DNA of 64,000 bases from Microdochium bolleyi (taxonomy: Eukaryota; Ascomycota; Sordariomycetes; Xylariales; Microdochiaceae). Made by a program: the position numbers and the translations under genes. How positions within the stretch are numbered: the first letter of the stretch is position 1; each line of letters begins with the position of its first letter. Location of the stretch: assembly GCA_001566295.1 (NCBI GenBank), contig KQ964246.1:682001-746000 (forward strand), in the 5' to 3' direction. Below, in pieces: positions 45,599-56,692 of this stretch. The notes under the pieces were generated by a model that was given only the letters and a program-made list of their open reading frames with translations, ran no database searches and was not told the origin of the DNA.

Positions 45599-48500
45599 TT
45601 ATGACCACTTCCATCGCATTTGTGGCATTAGCTCAGTCCAACTGACTTTCTTGGACACACGACCTCTGTAATACCAGAAAGCACCAAATGCGACGTAGAA
45701 CAAGATGAGAGCTAATGAAAGAGCTGAAGGCGACGGAAGGGTCGGTATGTAACCGGGTTGAGTGCTCAAGAGACCCGAAATTATCGAAATCGGTGAAAGA
45801 ATCAGCTATGACGATATGGGAAGTTAGCAGTTGACACGCCCTAAGCTTCATAGTAAGAAAGACTGCTTGCTGTGCCGGCCGTTGACTTACAGCGACGAAC
45901 GTCGCCTGTTTCATATTGTGGGCAGTGGTTGCTTGCTTGCGCGCTAGCGTTGCCGCCTCCTGGAAAGTTTCAAGCTCCACCTATTCGACATCTTCCCTTA
46001 GCATTTTATAGGGCTGTGCAGGGAACAAGAAGAGACATTACCAGTCGCTCAAGTTCTGTTCTGCGATAACAGACGATTTTCATGATTTTCTGCAGATGCC
46101 ACTGCATTCCCGTGCGCATTCGCATGGATTCTTCGTCGGCCTTGATCGGTCTGGCTGACCATTCTGCTCGATGGGCGGCTGGTACACTGGGCTTGTTGGG
46201 GTCCTTGAATGCGGTTCCAGTCTTGATCCCAGATCGCACGTCTGGATTCTCATCTTGTTCAACCTCCACAGCCTGGATGGCTTCGGCGATGAGTGAAGCA
46301 ACCATGCTTAGCAATACGACGCTTGCTTTCAGGATATCGACTTGTGCTAACGTTGGATGGACGCCTTGCAGAGCCTCCAGGGCGACAAAGGGACGAAATG
46401 ATTCCAAAGGCCCGTCAACGAGACAAGCTCGAAGCTACCGACAGAACATATGTTAGCCGTATTGCGGTCAAAAAGCATGATGAGCAAACGTATCTCTTAC
46501 CACTTCTATTATGATCCCATTCATGCCTCGCAAGCCACTCCGTAAAGCCTGGAGTGTGACTCTTTCGAAGACAGATTCCAGGTCCGCCTGTTTTATGCCA
46601 CTGAGATTACCCTCACCCGTATGAGGTGCTGTTCCACCTGCGGCATTCTCGCTTGCTAGGGGTTGTTTAGCACTTCCAAGGCTTGGCTCGGCTCGATAGG
46701 CCCGCTCAAGTTCATTGAGCAAAGCCAGCAAAGATGTGCGCAGGGCTCGGCTTTCGAAAGCGCTCATCGAGGAGGTTCCCTGGACATCGTTAGTCCATAA
46801 TCAAGCAAATCTGAGCGGCGCATTTGATGCACTCGAAATCCGATGCTTCAACGGGGCCGGGACCTACCAGAGTGTCAGGAGCAGATTGTTCCAGGTATTG
46901 TCGCAGGGTCGATTGCGATCCCAATACTTCACTCAACTGTTCTGCGAAAGGCGCGCTTGATTTGAACAGTGTATCAATGATATGTTTCTGTGCCCTGGCA
47001 GCAGAATGAGGATCCTGATCGCAATCAAGTGCTCCCATCACTTCCGCAAGCGATACCAGTGGATTTGGCAGTTTCACGTTGACTGAGAACAGTTTTTCAA
47101 TCTGCTTCGCGACGTCCACAAAAGGACTAATGTAAATCTCGCCGAGTGGGTTTGCCGCTGTGACATGACCGTATAACTGATTAGTACGACAATCGACGAC
47201 GGCGGAGCCAGAATCGCCGCGTGAAAGATCTGAAAAGTAGAGTTAGTCTCAAGTCGGCCTGATTGTGGGAAAGACTCACAGTTGCCGTCCTCCAGTATCA
47301 CGATCCAAGCCTCACCCATCGCTTGCACACCAGTGCCACCATTCAGTGCAAGTACCGGCTGCAACCTGCCTCTCTTCACCCCAGTACGTAGGAGGATGAA
47401 AACATCGACCTCCATGACGGGAAGATGAGGTGCCATATCCATGATGAAACACTCGCCTTGGAGGGCATTATCCGTTCGGTAGAAGTTGGGTAGGCTGTGG
47501 AACATGTCAGATATCGGCAGAAGTGCCCAGTCGAGGTCAGCCTCTTGCTCTCGGAGCATTTCGGCATTTGGCGGAACTCCGTGACTGAAATCGTCTTTCC
47601 TTGACAATGCGTGGGGGCCGAGGCCAAGGGTAGTGCTGTCCGTGGAAATGGCACCTCCCACTGTCTCTATGAGGTCACCTTCCGGTATGTCCTCGTAAAC
47701 CACGTCGTCCTCGAACTCATCTGAGTCATCCGAGTAATCGTCCATTGAGTCAAACAGAGTGTCTGAACACTCATCTTGAGCAATTGAGGGCAAAGACGGA
47801 CAGTCTGAGCCAGAGTCGTGGCGTAACCCGTGATATGTCGTCAATGCGTAAACTTCGTCGCCCAGGGTGACCAGACACCCTAATGTCGAGACCTTCTGTC
47901 GTGTTTCAGACGATATGATGCTGGCGCCACAGAGCGTGGGCAACCTATGCCAGTCCTGAATTGGCGCCGGTGGTTCATAGTAGAAGAGCGGAGACTCGCC
48001 TTCGGACAGCAGCTCTCGAGGTCTGCTGGTACGCCAGAAGTAAAGATCAAAGAGCGTGCGATGGACATTTGCATCCCCATCCACACTGTCCCGGTTCTTT
48101 GACCAGGATTTCCAAGACGACTCAGACTTCAGCTTGCGTCGGCGGTACTGCTTTGTGAGGTAATTCTTCTTCAGCAGACGGTCGAGATCCTTGAAGTCAG
48201 GGTCCCGGCAAAAGACTAGGATTGAAGGATACGACTCAGAGGCTGTGCGACCGCACATGCGCAGGGTGTAATCAATGTGCTTGGATCCGCTCCGAAGACG
48301 CTCGTCGCGATGTGTGTTCTGGCGGAAGATATCGATGACCTCTCGAAATCTCCTGACATGGTCGCCAGGGATGCGCTCGCCACTGTGTGGGTAGACATAC
48401 ACGACTGGTGTCGTATATGGGACCGTAATTGGATTTCTGTAGGGGTCTGGAGGTGTCGAAACTGCGGTGGGATTGGTCTTGTCGGCCACGTGAGTGGTCG

Positions 48501-48624
48501 TGGTGTGGTAATGTGCGGCTGTGTCAGTTGATGCGTGCGCAGAGGAGGTCCTGTTGTCTGCTCTCTCCTCAAAGTCGGCTCGTGGTATTGTGGGCTCATC
48601 AATCTCTTGTCCATGTCTGACCAT
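45599..48624 (-). CDS. trypsin-like protease domain fused to a two-helix membrane C-terminus
   Basis: The function is unknown. Six exons: 48624-47280, 47229-46868, 46779-46501, 46434-46042, 45980-45891 and 45805-45599. The joins keep frame at every junction, have GT..AG ends and mostly visible CTAAC-like branch points. The product is 891 aa. A polar N-terminus leads to a region resembling fungal serine-peptidase-like proteins. His265 (YALTTYHGLRHD), Asp365 (DLDWALLPI) and Ser455 (LSRGDSGSAVVDC) are placed like a trypsin-fold triad, followed by LYGHVTAANP. Residues about 500-800 are helical. Two hydrophobic helices (about 816-837, VALILSPISIISGLLS; about 850-870, LSLALILFYVAFGAFWYY) resemble a CorA-like C-terminus. 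There is no signal peptide. The start is uncertain: the frame is open for 62 codons upstream without ATG. Confidence 0.75.
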
Positions 48625-49398
48625 CCCAGGATAGGTCAGCGTTGCTGGTAAAGGAGTCTTTGACACTGGGGCAGGACTTGTGGCCTGCCCGGCACCTTCC
48701 CCCTTCGAGGGCGGGCCTTTGGCCGCTCTTGCCTGCACATTTTGATCCGTCTCGACGTCGGGGCAAGGTCTGGCGGCTGGGCTTCCGCTCGCGGCCCAAC
48801 GGGGGACCAAGGTGTATCCTTGTGCTTGTGTGGTGCAGTCATGATAGATGCTTGATGGTTGAGTCCTTCTCTGCGAGTCATTCTTGCTCGTAAGGCCTCC
48901 ATGAAGGCACGGGAGGTCCCTTCCACGCCATGATTAGTGAAGAGAGGATGAAGAGTTGGCATTCATCTCGACTTACTGGACCTCTATGACCTCCGTGGAC
49001 CCAGAGCTCCTAGACATTGCCACGATAGAAGATTTCAACCCCGAGGTCAAGGATCATCCAGCATGGCGATAGGGTGTGAAAGAACTTGGTCTGCCCAGAC
49101 AGCGGTAGAAAGTAAAAGGAAGAAAACGGTTTGATTTTCGCAGCTGCGACCAAAGGCTGTCATGTACGAAGAGTGTTGGCACTGCCCAACCTGCGGGACA
49201 AGGACAGGGAATGTGGCTGAGCACATTTTACACAGGAGTCGGGCGTAAGTCCCACCAACGTCCAGTCAGAAGCCCAGTTTTGGCTGCATGATATCGGCTA
49301 TGCTGCAGCTGGACTTTGGCTACACGGAATACAAATGTCCAATCGCACCCGGATCTGTGTAACACCCGCAATAGGAGGCATTACCTTCTGAGCGAATC
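48625..49398. promoter_or_regulatory. divergent promoter region, protease-membrane protein / 364-aa protein
   Basis: A 774-base gap lies between divergent start codons. The left part could still hold an upstream exon of the protease gene. No clear TATA box or shared operator was recognised. Confidence 0.4.
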
Positions 49399-50549
49399 AT
49401 GCATCCGCCAACAAGCAGCGAGAAGACAGACATCGTCAGGGAAATACTGGGGAGCGAACTACCAGCATCCTCTTTCCAGTGCTACTTCCAGCACTATTTC
49501 AACGTCATTTGCCTGCCCCCAACAGGTGCTGCTGTCATTGACGTAGGCAACCCTGCGCTCTGTACCCACACCGATGTGCTCGAAGCTGTGCGCAAGCTGC
49601 GGGCGAGTCCCGAACTCACCCGGGGAGCTTTCGAGGGCTCTGTGTTTTCCGCAAGCAGTATCTTACCACAGGAGCGCGAGCACGCGGCGCATGCGGTGGC
49701 CAATGCCGCTTTCATGGTCGACGCGGCATTCAATGGCCGTCACGCCTATTCCAATGGACGTTCAGATCCAACAAATCTAAGGTGGGAACAGAACCAGACC
49801 TTCTCTCAATTCTTGCAGCGTTTTATTCAGCGTCATATGGACCAAAGCCAGAGCCACGGGGCTCAAGGGTTGCGTCAACAAAAGTCCATCAAGGCATGGA
49901 AGCTCTGTAAACGTCACCGCATCGAGATCATTGGCACAGACAACATACTCGAGCATCTGGATCTAGACACAACCACCGCCAGTCCCAAGCTCAAGGTGTT
50001 CCACCAGGTTGCGTTCCTTCGAGCCCATCTTACATATTCGCAAGAGAGCCCACTGGAACTTTCATCTACTGACAGCTTGAAATTGTAAGTGATTGTCTCT
50101 CCCAAGACACTTCCGGGAGCTAACATGGGTCGCGGCGGAGGGGTGTGCTTCCACCACGACTGGCACTGGAAACTCTGGTGTCACTCCATCGAGTGTTGTT
50201 CCCCATTATCACTGGAGACAAACGTTCTCAAACGCTTCTGAAGAAGCTCATCAAGGAACAAGGTTTCGATCCAGATACTCGATGGGTCGAGTTCGTTCGC
50301 GAGCTGCCGCACGACTTCACTTTCACCATCTGGGGTGACCGCATCCGACAGCTGCATACCTTGGTGAAGGAAAAGCCTCCGGGAAACCCTGTGGAGGCAT
50401 GGTTCGAGCGCCATGCGTCGGACCGGAACATCCTGATTGCTGCCGTCATCGGCCTGCTTTTTGCAGGAGTCTTCGGATTGCTCTCATTCCTTGTCGGTGT
50501 CGCGCAGTTGGTCCTGTCTTGGTATGCTTGGAAGCACCCAGTAAACTGA
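49399..50549 (+). CDS. hypothetical protein with C-terminal membrane segment, 364 aa
   Basis: I do not recognise the family by name. Exon 1 (49399-50084) and exon 2 (50141-50549) join in phase 2 across a 56-base intron with branch sequence GCTAACA, restoring SLKLGVLPPRLALE. The product is 364 aa. The first 320 residues are soluble-looking and mixed helical, with conserved-looking blocks FDPDTRWVEFVRELPHDFTF and IWGDRIRQLHTLVKEKPPGN. One long hydrophobic segment (about 325-358, ILIAAVIGLLFAGVFGLLSF then LVGVAQLVLSWYAW) ends the protein, followed only by KHPVN. Glycines at regular spacing suggest a helix that could self-associate. There is no signal peptide, so the topology would be tail-anchored. 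It diverges from the protease-membrane gene. Confidence 0.8.
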
Positions 50550-52164
50550 CTGGCTTAAAGGTCTGCGATTTGAGGAGTTGCGAGGAGAGCACAAAACCAT
50601 ATGAGGGCGCGGTCATCATGTTGTCAGTGTTTGTAGGGATGTACTATGAGACTTTGTTTGAGCGTTTTCAGACCTCATCCTTGTTTGTTCTTGCAGTCTT
50701 CGCTATGTGGTTGTTTTTGCTTGAGACTGGGGGTGAGATCTTTCAGAGCAATCTGCTCATGTAACTATAATATTTCGCAGATTCTTCTGTACAGGAGCAA
50801 CTAGATCCATTCAGTGTGCAGGGCTCGATGTGATGGCAGTGGGACGAGGAAACACCAAGCCTCGATACTGACAACAAAAAGATTGTGCCTCGTATTCAAA
50901 GATAGCCTTTCGTAGCTAGTCGACCGATGTGCCGCGTCCTGGAAGTCCGCCAGACTCAAAGGTGCTGCGGCCCAGGTTGCTAGGAAGACCCGTCATTGGC
51001 TCCCGCGCTCTTCATCCTATACCAAGAACATGTTGAGTTTCGAACCAACCCGCCTCAACAAGAAGCATGAATCCAAATCATGGCCAAGTCCGGAACATCT
51101 GTGCATTTGCACATATTTCAGCAGCCTACAACCCTGGATTAATTCCTGTTTGATCTTTAGCGATCTCACCGACCATCGGTTAAGGTCCCCATGATGATGG
51201 TCCCGAGCAACGAGCAAACCGACTTGCTGCCGCCGTACAGCCAGAGATCGTTCCGCCCAATGCCAGGCCCTTCGACGACGCCAGATAGCAAAAAGAGAAG
51301 CATTATTTCGTGGATTTCGAATTGTTCCCACCGGCTAGGGGAGGCGATGGGTTTGACCGCAGGCGCTGGGAGGCCTTCTGATGGTCCAGACCAAGGATCT
51401 TCAGCGGCTGATGCGCAAGGGCTTCCACTGGAGTGCTGACAACATTCATCAAGATGCCGGTTACATGTTACACCACGATCTATCAAAGCACTGGCTTGAT
51501 TGCGGATGGAAAAAGTGCCGCGTATGGTATCTCTCCTGCCGGGGAGAGGGTAGCTCCTACGGCTGGGTGGCCAAAATATCCATCTTTGCGAAGAGCATAT
51601 CGCCTGACTTGACCAGCTTCGAGCCCGCTTGCATAACCACACGCGATAGAAATCGATCGGGTGACCGTGGTTCCCCAAAGGCAGGCACAGCCGAACGCCA
51701 GCCGGGAATGAAAGAGCGCGCCAAGAAGCTGTTTTAATCGCGCTGACACCGTCAAAGTGGCAGCGACGAGAGGTATCCAAGCTCGCCAGGATCCGTGACA
51801 GCAGTATACCAACTAGTCAAGTGCAACTCAGGAAGAACAAAAGCAAATCGGACAGCCATGGGCAGACGGCGAGTTCGATGTTGCTGTAGTGCGTCGTCTG
51901 ACCGCGCGTTATGAGTGGGAATCAGTGCAGTGCATGCCAACTATTCTTGTACACCATAATATATACATTTCCAAGCTCTACACAAATCAAACTACAAGCA
52001 CGGTGCCTCACTCTGCCAGGCCCAAACAACGATTCAGCAGTAAGTCCAACAGGCACAATGAGAACAGCCCAAAGAGTTTGATACTATATTACACGTCCTT
52101 TCGGAAAGACATTAGGGACCAGAGGGATTAGAAGACATGATGATCATGGTTTCCAAACCGACAT
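50550..52164. other. intergenic, unresolved open frames
   Basis: Overlapping frames at 51166-51812 are open on both strands (plus frame starting MMMVPSNEQTDLLPPYSQRS), but no consistent exon model or domain emerged. The rest, including an AT-rich stretch near 51930-52130, shows nothing. Confidence 0.45.
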
Positions 52165-52983
52165 CTAGAATCGAGGAGGTGCCTGCCATCCCGTCGGCCC
52201 ATCCAGCGGAGCACCTGGCTTGTTGCCGTTGGCAGCACCATTGTGAGAATGCTGGCCATATGGAACTCCAGCTCCGCTTTGTGGCTGGTAGCCGTGCTGC
52301 TGGTTTGAGTGATAGTCGTGTTGCTGTCCACCACCCACGTCCTGCTTGGGCTTCTTCATGAACGAGACGACGATCGCGAGCACACAGGCCGCGGCAAAGA
52401 CGAAGGCCAGTACGATGGCAGCGATCAACCTATTCTGGCCTCGAGAGGCGTAGTACGCGCCCACGCCGACAGCCGCGACGACGCCTGCGCCGCGGACCAC
52501 GGCGGTGACCCAGACGGCGTACTTGCGTCGCCTGGCCCACGACGAAGGGTTGCTCCGGCCCCTGCGTGACACGCTGTCGACGCACATCAGACCGAGGTAC
52601 ATGGCAATTCCTAAGGAAGTGAAGACGATGCCCTGGATAGTGGAGTGTCTGTCAGTGTTGTTCGGGAGAGTGCTGAAGGGACGGATTCGAAGAGCACTTA
52701 CCAGAGCACCACCAGCCCAGAGAGTAAACATGCTATCCCTTGTCTGGTCAAAGTTGCTTGAGGCATTGTTGAAACTGTCGCTGCTGGTCCCAAAGTTGTT
52801 GCTGCTGCTACTGCTGCCCGTCCATGGCGAGCCCGGAGAGGAAGGGGATGTCGGGAAAGAGCTGCGGATGCTACGGGTAGGCGTCGTGAATAGAGTGACG
52901 ATACAAGCGATTGCCCAGGCTGCAGCTGTCAGGATGGGCAGCACCTGGGTGAGGTGCCACAAAGGACCGTGGCCTGTGATCAT
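52165..52983 (-). CDS. four-helix membrane protein with Gln/His/Gly-rich tail
   Basis: The function is unknown. Exon 1 (52983-52702) and exon 2 (52632-52165) give 249 aa. Four hydrophobic segments are visible: LTQVLPILTAAAWAIACIV near 12-32, the second across the splice site (TLWAGGAL-GIVFTSLGIAMY, about 86-112), VVRGAGVVAAVGVGAYYA near 138-156 and LIAAIVLAFVFAAACVLAIV near 164-186. A Ser/Asn-rich loop of about 45 residues separates helices 1 and 2. The cytosolic C-terminus is low-complexity (repeated QQH, GYQPQ and GNKPGAP). The layout is like fungal MARVEL-type or small plasma-membrane proteins, but no signature is conclusive. The intron is essential, since otherwise helix 2 is broken. Confidence 0.8.
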   Translation of the reverse strand: MITGHGPLWHLTQVLPILTAAAWAIACIVTLFTTPTRSIRSSFPTSPSSPGSPWTGSSSSSNNFGTSSDSFNNASSNFDQTRDSMFTLWAGGALVSALRIRPFSTLPNNTDRHSTIQGIVFTSLGIAMYLGLMCVDSVSRRGRSNPSSWARRRKYAVWVTAVVRGAGVVAAVGVGAYYASRGQNRLIAAIVLAFVFAAACVLAIVVSFMKKPKQDVGGGQQHDYHSNQQHGYQPQSGAGVPYGQHSHNGAANGNKPGAPLDGPTGWQAPPRF

Positions 52984-54221
52984 GGTGGGATTTGCTGGCT
53001 GTTGACGTAGGCTGATGTCTTTCTCACAGTCGGCGACTTTAATATAATGCTAAAACGAAAGTGCTAGGTGCATATCCTATAAGAATTGCAAAGGGGCATG
53101 CACCTCTTTTGTATCTGACTGCTCTTCCCTACACGCAAGACAGTCAAACGTCACTAGAGCATGGAGGACTTCCTACTGGCTCATCGCTCAGGACAACAGC
53201 AATACAAGCCCCTTTGCACGGCCTAGTCGAAAGCTCTCCGCCAAGCTGACAGCCAGCGATCGGCAACCGCAAGGCTTAGAATATTAGTAGTATGTGCTGG
53301 CTAGGAGGCCCTCCCAGCACCTAGAGGCCTCCTCCATTCGAGGATATCCAATCATCTGTGGAATATTCAAATGAGTCGTAAGGCGACTCTTGGGCACTGC
53401 CTGCCGATCTCACACAATCACGACCAGCGTCCCCGAGACAAGACGTCATGTCAGCCTTTGTGGGGTTTCTTGGCTCTCGGAGGATTATGCCGATCCCATG
53501 GCTGGAAATAGCAACTTCTCCACAAGAAGCTATTGCTTGGTCCAGGCAGATCTTGGCAAACGGGGTTGACCCAACCGACCAAACCGGGACGGTAAAAAAT
53601 CTGACGAGATTGTGAGGCCTCATGGGTGCTGAACTGCCAGCTTCGAGCCGTGAGAGGTAAACCACGGCCAACTCAAGGTTGGATCCACAACAAGGGAAGA
53701 TGCGGGGGCCGACAACATATAGCACTATAGACAGCACCACACCAGCCACAAGAGCAGACGGTATGAAACACTTGTTCTGGCAAGCCAGGAATCAGTCACT
53801 CTTCAAAGCATGCCGCCCTTCCCTCTCCTTTTCTGGAAAGTCTACGTTAACTCAAATATTGAATGGCCAGCACAGGTAATAATTAGGTACCAGGAGCATA
53901 TTCTCCGAACGAAGACTTATGCCTGTAAATCTCGACTGCGGAGTCTCACAAGGACGCAGGGCTACTCTCACGCCGTGCGTCTCACCAATAGCAAGGCGAC
54001 CTCACTATGCATGAGCAAGGGGCGGAGAAGTGGAGGTCTAAAACCATGGCCGCCACTTGACACAACCTATCGGAAGAGAGATGCGTCGTAGTTCAGAGCA
54101 CTCAGCGGTGTACCACACCATCAGTATATTGTGAGTCAATACATTGAAACCAGTAGACTGCAGCCGTACCAGTAACAGGGGCCTACAGGACTCTCGCGCC
54201 GCTCCGCATTCATGCCGCGCC
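52984..54221. other. intergenic, no gene supported
   Basis: A minus-strand frame at 53321-53800 contains a hydrophobic stretch (VVLSIVLYVVG) but has no ATG and a stop upstream. It may be a terminal exon or relic. Nothing else is recognised. Confidence 0.45.
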
Positions 54222-56692
54222 ATGGACACCTTCTGCACACGATGCCGGGAGGAGCTCAGTGAGCTCAGGAGCGCGGAGAGCTGCGGCATCTTCCTGCTCA
54301 ACACACCTGAGCAGATCAGAGATAGTGCGGCGCGCGGCTGCCAGGCCTGCGCCATGTTCGAGGCCAACATAAGCCTCTTTGAGGGATGGGAGGAGCTCTT
54401 CGAGACCTGGGCGGGTTACGGAGAGCAGGACCCCAGAGATGCTGGGAAGGGCAAGCTGCTCATAACGGTCTTGTTCGTCGAGCTTGCTCTGCCCATGCGA
54501 TGGATGAGCCTGATGCCCGCCACGCCGATGTCGTTAGTCCTCAAAAAGCCTAGAGGTACGATCTGCGCTAGCTTGAATTCCTTCAATTGAGGGATTTAAT
54601 GCTGACGAGCGTTGCTGTTAGAGATTGAACATATCATGCCACCAGAAGGCGCACTGCTCGAACCAAGCACAGGCTCGGAATCATCGTTCATTCAGGCGCG
54701 AAAGTGGATAAGGCACTGCCTTGAGAATCACGAGCATTCAAAAACGTCATCGAACTTCCGGCCAAAGAGACTTCTCGAGCTGAGCCCAGGCTCAGACACG
54801 ATCCATCTTCGCGAGGCCGACGGAGCCGCGACCGAACCGTGGACCGCGCCGTATACGACTCTAAGCCATTGCTGGGGCGGCACCGTGCCTCACCGGCTGA
54901 CCACTTCCAACCACGCTCAGCTACTCGGGACCGGTATCGCACTCGAGAAACTCGGCGCGACATTCAGAGACGCGGTGGTGATCGCCCTCAAACTGGGCGT
55001 CAGCTACCTTTGGATCGACAGCCTGTGCATCATCCAGGACTCGCGAGACGACTGGATGGAGCAGTCGGTGCAGATGCAGCAGATATACAGCAGCTCGTAC
55101 TGCAACATTGCGGCGACTTCGGCCGCGAACAGCTCCGGAGGCTGCTTCCGCGCCCGGAAGACGGACGCCTTACGACCTATCCGGCTCACGTGGGAGAATT
55201 CGAAGAAGAGGGTGGATAAGGAATTAGCAGTGATGTATCTAACGGATGCCAACCTGTGGTGGGAGCGCTTCGAGCGGGAGCCCCTGAACCGGCGGGCGTG
55301 GGTCTTGCAGGTAAGGCCTACATACGGGTGCTTTCTTTGACGGACCGTCGCATGATCTTCGGGGATGATACTGACCTGAAGACCACAAAGGAACGCATTC
55401 TGTCACCCCGAGTCTTGCACTACGACCGCGACCAGATTGCCTGGGAGTGTGACGAGCTCATAGCAACGGAGCGCTTCCCAGCAGGGCTGGGACACCTGAT
55501 CGGCAGCGACAACATCTACCAGCTCCTGCGCGGCTCGCTAGACATCGAGCTCCGGGTCGGCCAGGAAGCGAGCATCCCTGGCCGCGCCCTCGCGGAGATC
55601 TGGCGGCCCATTGTGCGGCAGTACACGACGCTGAACATCACGCAGTGGTCGGACCACCTGATCGCGCTCGCGGGCGTCGGCTGGCGGCTCCAGAGCAAGA
55701 TGGGCTGGAAGTACATCGCGGGCCTATTCGACGTCAACATGACCTCGCAGCTCACCTGGCGGGTCCTGGAGAAGAACGCGAAGACGCAGATGAGCGGCCC
55801 GGAGCGGACGCATAGGGCGGTCACGCGGCCGTCGCCGCGGATGGCGCCGACGTGGTCGTGGCTGGCTCTCGACGGCCGGATCGACTTTCTGGCTTACTGG
55901 GATATTGTGAAATTCAACGAGACCGCGATGCACATGGAAGCCGTCAAGCAGTTGAGCCAGCGGTGGATGAAACCCGAGGATCTGAAGGAGCTGCCGCTCT
56001 GTCGAGTTCGGGGCGTGTCCCGGCCGGCCACGACAGAGGAGACGATGGGTTTCAGGAGCACGGCGACCTTGCAGATGAGTGGCTACATGGTCCCTGTGGC
56101 GTTCAAGACCGCCCCTGCCATAGCCAAGCGTTGCTCGGAAGAAAAGCACAAGGACGAGTTTGTCTCCGGGACTTTCGAGTGCATCGCTCTGCCGGATCTT
56201 CCATCCGCTCGCCAGGAAGAAGCACAGCCGGAAGTAGCGACAGGTGAAGCCGCCATCCAGGGAGGCGAGCGCGACCTCCAAGCGCATGTGGAGTGGGACG
56301 TCCAGGCAGAGTGCAACCCTTTCGAGCAGCTCTATTTCATGCCAGTGCACGAGATTTGCGATCACCAGAACCAGCACATCTTCGGAATGCGGACTTATCG
56401 GAACACGCACGGGCTGCTCCTGGCTCGGCACATTGTAGGCGGCCAAGAGGCCGCCAGCAATCGCTTCGAGAGGCGCGGTTTTTTCAAGCTCTCAGATCAG
56501 AGGGAATCCATCGCCAACTTCTGGCGTGCGGCTGCCAGGCTCGAACCAGTTCCAGGGGTCGAGCTCGTCCCAGAGGGCGATGTACTGTGGCCGACCTTTA
56601 AATCGAGGAAATACCCTGATGAGAACACTGAAGTACATGGTGGCATGGAGAAGCAGGATAGGAGACTGCAGTACCAGTTCGAGCTTGTGTAA
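54222..56692 (+). CDS. HET-domain protein, 774 aa
   Basis: The third HET-domain protein of the window, with three exons: 54222-54555, 54622-55310 and 55391-56692. The product is 774 aa. The N-terminus has paired cysteines (C5xxC8, C21, C40xxC43: MDTFCTRCREEL, ARGCQACAMFE), often seen in HET proteins and possibly metal-binding. The HET domain is at about 184-345: YTTLSHCWGGTVPHRL, SYLWIDSLCIIQDSRDDW, QIYSSSYCNIAATSA and RRAWVLQ-ERILSPRVLHY, the last restored exactly by splicing the 80-base second intron. The C-terminal half carries the conserved TWSWLALDG and a long variable tail. No NACHT or repeat region was seen. It lies about 3.7 kb from the protease-membrane pair. Confidence 0.93.

Noticed and set aside
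51166..51812. 204-aa minus frame and smaller plus frames
   Set aside because: No recognisable domain and no consistent exon model; several frames in both directions are open over the same bases.
53321..53749. 142-aa minus frame with a hydrophobic stretch
   Set aside because: The frame opens with GTG, has no ATG and a stop codon shortly upstream; no donor exon was found.
55724..56446. 240-aa minus-strand frame
   Set aside because: Shadow of the third exon of the HET-domain gene at 54222-56692.
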